Of a stretch of 64,000 bases of DNA, positions 59,124-64,000 are shown in pieces. How positions within the stretch are numbered: the first letter of the stretch is position 1; the number at the start of each line of letters is the position of its first letter. Origin of the DNA: Coix lacryma-jobi var. lacryma-jobi (Eukaryota > Streptophyta > Magnoliopsida > Poales > Poaceae); assembly GCA_009763385.1 (NCBI GenBank), contig CM019827.1, positions 117,933,964 to 117,997,963 of the forward strand. Direction: 5' to 3'. The notes under the pieces are model-generated. The model was not told where the DNA came from. It saw only the letters and a program-made list of their open reading frames with translations, and did no database searches. The translations under genes and the position numbers were made by a program.

Positions 59124-60766
59124 ATGGCTTCTTCCGCTTCTCCGTTCTCGGCTGGTGTCGTCGTCTGGTTCGAGAGCCTCGAGTTCCTGGCCACCGGCAA
59201 TGGCAACGAACTGACCCTGCTCTCCACGGAGAGCCCGAGCGGAGGGCGTGCCCCACCCCACCCCGCGCGGGGGCGTGGCACGTCGCCCGCACCACCACGC
59301 GTCGCCACCTCGCGGGTGCGTGATCGGCGCCGTCGTCACCATCGTCGCCAGGCGCAGGCGGTGCCCGCGGCGTACATCCACTTCCCCGCGGCCGGCGCAG
59401 AGTCCCCGAGGAGAAACCTGCCCGGCGCGCGGCCGGAGACTTCCAGGGCGCGTGCGCACTCCCCCAGCGATTTCGCATTCGTCATGCGCACGGACCGGAG
59501 CCCGTCCAGAGGCCCCCGACCCGTCTCCGTCGACACCCCACCTGGCTTCCTCCCGCATGGGGTGGTACGCGCTCGACGCCAGCGCCCCCGTTCGCCCTCA
59601 ACAACTCCGCAGCTGTCGGCGCCCACCACCTCGACGAGCGCCGTCAGGACCGGGCGGCGGCAGAGCGGGGGGACGTCCAGGCGTGCTCCTGCGAGCCACC
59701 ACCGACCTGGAGATCGTCTACCCCGCGCACTGTCGACCCGCGGTCTCTCGCGGGACGTCGAGCCACCCCGTCGATCCACCTTCTTCGAGTGGTACCCCAG
59801 GAACGAGGCTGCGGTCTGTCCCGCACGAGCCAGGGCGGCGCGGAATCACAGCAGCTCCGACTCCGATGAGTACGACTACCACGACCCTGACCTCTGGGAC
59901 CCCACCAGGGAGTGCTTCCCAGCTCGAGGGGTCGTGGACGACGCCGAGGACGACGGCGACGACGACACCAGGCCGGCGCTCAACCTCGAAGAGCCCGGAA
60001 ACGTGGCTGCAGAGGAGGATCACGCGTTCACGGGAGGAATAACCCTCGCACCGCTGCACATCTCAGCATGGCGACGACCCGGGCGGCGCTGCTCGCGCAG
60101 CTGCGGGAGGCCATCGCCAAGGCTGAGGAGGAACGCAAAGCGCCGCCTGCTGCAGCAACTCGAGAAAACTATAGCACAGGAACCACCCAGCCCAGCCTCG
60201 AGGTGCCGTGTTCGCGGCCCCGCGCTCGAGAGTCCACCGGCAGAGTCCTCGAGACGGGTCCCAGCATGCCCCGACGTGCGTTTCCCGCGAGCCGGGCAGA
60301 ACGTGGTGGCGGCGGCAATGCTGCTCCGTGATCTACCCCGCCGTCTCCAACCCTGACGCCAGGCGCATTCTCGGGAATGAAGAACCTCCTCGAGACAGCC
60401 GCTGTGCAGCAGGCTGAGAGCCTCAGCCTCGCGACGGCGTGGGGCGGCCTCGGGGAAACTAGCAGACACACCCCGCAACGAGCGCGAGAACGTCTGTCCA
60501 CCAGCCGGACGCCTTTCGAGCTAGGCAGTCCGGGAACGGATCGTCGACAACCGGCCACCTCGAGACCCCAATGACGCCCGCAACGACATCAACCGCCGGC
60601 GTAAGGACAAGGGGGCCCAAGAGCGTGGCTATAGCGCCCATCGAGGGGGGCGCTACGACAGTGACGAGGACCGCAAGCCCTCGAGCCACCGGCCCCAGAG
60701 TCTTCAGCCGGGCCCATCCGCAGCTCAACCCTCCCCGACCGCTTCCGACCACCGACTAACATCGTG
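59124..60766 (+). pseudogene. Tat-type gag N-terminal region, degenerate
   Basis: ATG at 59124 (MASSASPFSAG), then a GC-rich, arginine/proline-rich, low-complexity stretch whose frame shifts several times. FLATGNGNELTLLSTESPSG near 59185 resembles the start of these gags. Long overlapping frames on both strands arise from GC content. Confidence 0.45.
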
Positions 60767-61600
60767 AAGTATGATGGGGAGGTCGAGCCCAAGCTCTGGC
60801 TCTCAGACTTCCGCCTAGGCTGCCAACTGGGCGGAGCAAAGAACGACGACCGTGTGATCATACGCCAACTCCACTTTTACCTCTCGGACACCGCCCGCCA
60901 CCGGTGGCTCGAGGGCTCCCCGCCGGATCGGATCGATGACTGGGCCGACCTAGTCCAGGTTCTTCGACGGGGAATTTCAAGGGGAACTTGCGTTGCGCCC
61001 ATGCACCCCCCTGGGACCTACGGCGTTGCAGGCAGCAGGACGGCGGACTCGAGCCCCTCGCGCGACTTCGCTCGGCGTTTCTGCGGGCAGCCCATCGAGC
61101 TCCCCCCATGTCCTGATGAGGACGTCATTTCACAGCGTTCGCTCGCGGGCTCTACATGCCAAGAGCTAGTTCAGAGCTAGGGCGCTACCGTCCCAGGACG
61201 TCGAGGACCTGATGGATCGTGTCACCAGCTTCGCCTCAGGCGACGAGGCAGTGTGGGCCTTCTTTGGTTGCTCCACTGACAAAGGTAAGGCGGTGACCGC
61301 GCCGGAGGGCTCGAACAAGGGCAACGACGCCAAGAACCGCAACAACAACAATAACAAAAAGAAAAAGAACAAAAGCAAAGGTCAAAAGGCGAAGCGCGGC
61401 ACCGACAATGACGACGATGAAGAAGTGCTCATGGCGCCGTCGACCATAAGAAACCTCAAGGCCCCCCCGACGGGGCTGTTTTTTGACCAGATGTTCGAGG
61501 ACCCCTGCCCTTGTCACAAGGGCCCCGTGAATCACAAGCTAAAAGACTGCCGACTATGGAAGGGCTTCTACTCCAAGCTCGGCGACAAGAAGGAAGACGC
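60767..61600 (+). pseudogene. Tat-type gag core and knuckle region
   Basis: KYDGEVEPKLWLSDFRLGCQ and LHFYLSDTARHRWLEGSPPD then IDDWADLV give the retrotransposon gag core; the frame shifts at about 60965. From 61212, LMDRVTSFASGDEAV and a lysine/asparagine tract lead to PCPCHKGPVNHKLKDCRLWK, a C-x-C-H...H...C cluster in the position of the nucleocapsid finger. Order and motifs match Tat gag. Confidence 0.7.
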
Positions 61601-62463
61601 GCCTAAAGGCAAAGACAACAAACGACGCGACGACGGTGATGCGGGTTTCCCCCCGGTGCGTGACTGCTTCAATCTACGTGGGGCCCAACCGTCGGGCTCT
61701 CAGCTCGGGAGAGGAAGAAGGAACAACCGGGAGGTCTTCGCACTTCGGCCACCACACTCCCCAGTACCATCGACGGGTCCGACTGGCCGATCAACATTCG
61801 ACCGTGACGACCATCCGTACCACGTCGTAAATCCGGGGGCGTACCCCCTCGTCGTCGTCGACCCCGTCATCGTCGACGTACGGTTCTCCAAGGTGTTGAT
61901 GGATGGTGGCTCGAGCCTCAACGTCATATACCTCGGAGACCTCGACCTCCTGGGGATTTTGGAGGGTCCACTCCGACCCAGCGTCGGGGGTTCCACGGAG
62001 TCGTACGAGGGAAGAAGCCCACCCCCTCGGGCGCATCGACCTGCCGGTTTGCTTTGGCACGCCGGCTAACTTCCGCCAGGAGACGCTCACCTTCGAGGTG
62101 GTTGGATTCCAAGGGACCTACCACGCCATCATCAGCTGGCCAGGCTACGCCAAGTTCATGGCGGTTCCCAACTACACGTACTTGAAGCTCAAGTGCCGGG
62201 GGCCAAAAGGGGTCATCACCGTCGACACCCCTACGAGCACGCGTACCACTGTGACGTGGAGTGCGTCGAGCGTGGGGAGTCAACGTCCACCTCGACTCGC
62301 TCGAGGCCTTGGCAGCCCTGGCCACCGAGGAGGCCCCAGAAGCGAAGCGCCACGCCGGCACCTTCGCGAGCCGGCAGAGCACAACAAGCAGATACCCGTC
62401 GACCCGACCCTCGACTGATGACGGCAAGACGCTGGTCATCAGTGCCAGCCTCGAGCCTAAATA
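61601..62463 (+). pseudogene. Tat-type aspartic protease region
   Basis: VDVRFSKVLMDGGSSLNVIY (61876-61935) is the protease active site with DGGS in place of DTGS, as seen in several plant gypsy lineages. After a frameshift near 62000 come CFGTPANFRQETLTFEVVGF and YHAIISWPGYAKFMAVPNYT-YLKLKC. A further shift near 62240 and a stop at 62461 break it. Confidence 0.7.
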
Positions 62464-63900
62464 GGAAGTAGTGCTCGTCGACTTTCTCCGCGCGAACATC
62501 GACATGTTTGCGTGGGGCCCCTCGGACATCCGGCATACCGAGGAAAGTCGCCGAGCACGCCTTGGAGATCCAGGCCGGTCCAGACCGGTGAAGCACGCCT
62601 GCGCCGCTTCGACGAGGAAAAGCGCAGGATCATCGGCGAGGAGGTGCACACGCTTTGACGGCTGATTCATCAAGGAGGTATTTCACCCAGAGTGGCTATC
62701 TAACCCTGTACTAGTTAGGAAAAAGAATGGAAAAATTGCGGATGTGTGTAGATACACGGGTCTGAATAAAGCATGTCCAAAGTTCCATTTCCTTACCTAA
62801 ATTGATCAGATTATCGATTCCACTGCGGGGTGTGAAGTACTTTTTTTCCTTCTCGATGCGTTTCCGGCTACCACCAGATCAGGATGAAAGAATCCGACGA
62901 GCTCGCTACTTCTTTTGTTACGCCTTTTGGTATGTATTGCTACGTTACAATGCCCTTCGGCCTTCGAAACGCCGGGGCAACGTACCAACGTTGCATGCAG
63001 CATATCTTTGGCGAACACATAGGCAAAACCCGTCGAGGCCTACGTCGATGACATCGTGGTTAAAACCAAGAAAGTCGGGAGCCTCATCAGCGATCTCGAG
63101 ACCACGTTCGAGTGCCTCCGGGCCAAGGTGTGAAGCTCAACCCCGAGAAATGTGTCTTTGGTGTGCCTCGGGGCATGCTACTCTGGCTACATTGTCTCAC
63201 GACGGGGGATCGAGGCCAATCCCGAAAAAAATCTCAGCAGTCACGAGGATGGGCCCAATTTGAGACCTCAAGGGGTACAAAAATGACAGGCTGCCTAGCC
63301 GCTCTCAGCAGGTTTCATCTCGAGGCTAGGGGAAAAAGCGCTACCCTCTCTACCACCTGCTGAAGAAGATGGAACACTTTGCGTGACTGTCGAAGCCGAG
63401 GAAGCCTAAACCAGTTGAAGGGGTTGCTGACTTTCCGCGCCAATTCTCGTGCCACCACAACCAGAGCCCAGGGTGGGCGATCCCCCCGAGCCTCTCCTCC
63501 TCTATGTGGCCGCAACCACTCAGGTGGTCAGCGCGGTCATAGTCGTCGAGAGGCACGAGGAGGGTCATGCATTACGGTCCAACGGCCGGTGTAACTCACC
63601 AGTGAGGTGCTCTCCGAGGCCAAGGTCCGGTACCCGCACATCCCGAAGCTGCTCTCCTAACGGCATCATCATCGAGCGCAAGCTCCCAGCACTACTTCCT
63701 TGCTCATCCCGTAACGGTGGTGTCCATCCTTCCCCCTCGGTGAGATCATCAACAATCGGGAGCCACGGGGCGCATCGCCAAGTGGTCCGCCGAGCTAATG
63801 GGGATGCCATCACCTACGCACCGTGAAAAGCCCATCAGTCACAAGCGTTGGCGGACTTCGTTGCGGAATGGACCGACACCCAGCTCCCACCGGCACAATC
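62464..63900 (+). pseudogene. Tat-type reverse transcriptase and RNase H, frameshifted
   Basis: FLRANIDMFAWGPSD, then PVLVRKKNGKIADVCRYTGLN, LDAFSGYHQIRMKESDELAT, MPFGLRNAGATYQRCMQHIF and the catalytic YVDDIVVKTKK (near 63041-63072), GVKLNPEKCVFGV, then the connection and first RNase H region around LLLYVAATTQVVSAVIV. At least five frame changes occur. YVDD is intact. Confidence 0.75.
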
Positions 63901-64000
63901 CAAGCCGAGCTCTGGACATGTACTTCGACGGATCCCTCATGAAGACGGGGCAGGCGCAGGCCTGCTCTTCATCTCACCCATCGGAGTCCACATGCGCGAC
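63901..64000 (+). pseudogene. Start of second (archaeal-type) RNase H of the Tat element, cut by window end
   Basis: MYFDGSLMKTGQAQACSSS near 63918, which with a one-base correction follows the GAGAG pattern of the additional RNase H known from Tat elements. The frame is broken and the window ends 80 bases later. Confidence 0.55.

Noticed and set aside
58730..60558. Long minus-strand and alternative plus-strand ORFs over the Tat LTR and gag
   Set aside because: GC-driven open frames; gag, protease and reverse transcriptase motifs lie on the plus strand.

Overview
The window looks like plant nuclear DNA, most likely from a grass. It holds Stowaway-type MITEs, a CACTA element with the subterminal motif CCCGGTTGGTAATACCAACC, Tekay-type, Tat-type and Sirevirus-like LTR retrotransposons, and a spliced FKBP gene with canonical GT-AG introns. 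I saw no rRNA or tRNA gene, CRISPR array, bacterial operon or organelle gene.

Positions 1-43385 are a head-to-tail tandem array of one 15.3 kb unit: a partial copy (1-12728) and two complete copies (12729-28041 and 28042-43385). Each unit, read left to right, holds: the 5' part of a minus-strand retrotransposon ORF that begins with a near-perfect copy of the histone H3 N-terminal tail; its spliced leader and tRNA-iMet primer site; a giant 4.25 kb LTR (TGTAACACCC...GTTACA, Tekay-like); an LTR-like remnant carrying seven small hairpins whose stems differ but stay self-complementary; a CACTA fragment with a decayed Ulp1-protease gene; one CACTA terminus; a GC-rich exon-like island; a 1.06 kb Mutator-like foldback element; and several MITEs. 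The unit joints fall inside the H3-mimic ORF. Copies 2 and 3 share variants that copy 1 lacks.

From 43386 the sequence is single copy. It enters an FKBP-type prolyl isomerase gene of the nucleoplasmin-FKBP class (FKBP53/FKBP43-like nuclear histone chaperones), exons 43984-46172. The usual first coding exon was not found, so the array sits where that gene's promoter or first intron should be.

From 46596 to the end lies a nest of retrotransposons: a plus-strand Copia gag fragment (46596-47787); LTR-like DNA with a second hairpin array in the opposite orientation (47788-50825); a minus-strand Copia gag with a 210 bp LTR (50826-51956) inserted in a Ty3/gypsy integrase-chromodomain remnant (51957-52376); a minus-strand Sirevirus-like Copia element with gag and LTRs but no pol (52764-57827); and, inserted in the 5' LTR of that element, a Tat-lineage Ty3/gypsy element (57828 past the window end) with LTR, gag, protease, reverse transcriptase and RNase H in broken frames.

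The only conventional host gene is the FKBP gene. The most interesting material is the H3-tail-mimic ORF and the stem-covarying hairpin arrays. Copies of the unit differ by many one-base indels, so frame claims inside the array depend on assembly accuracy.
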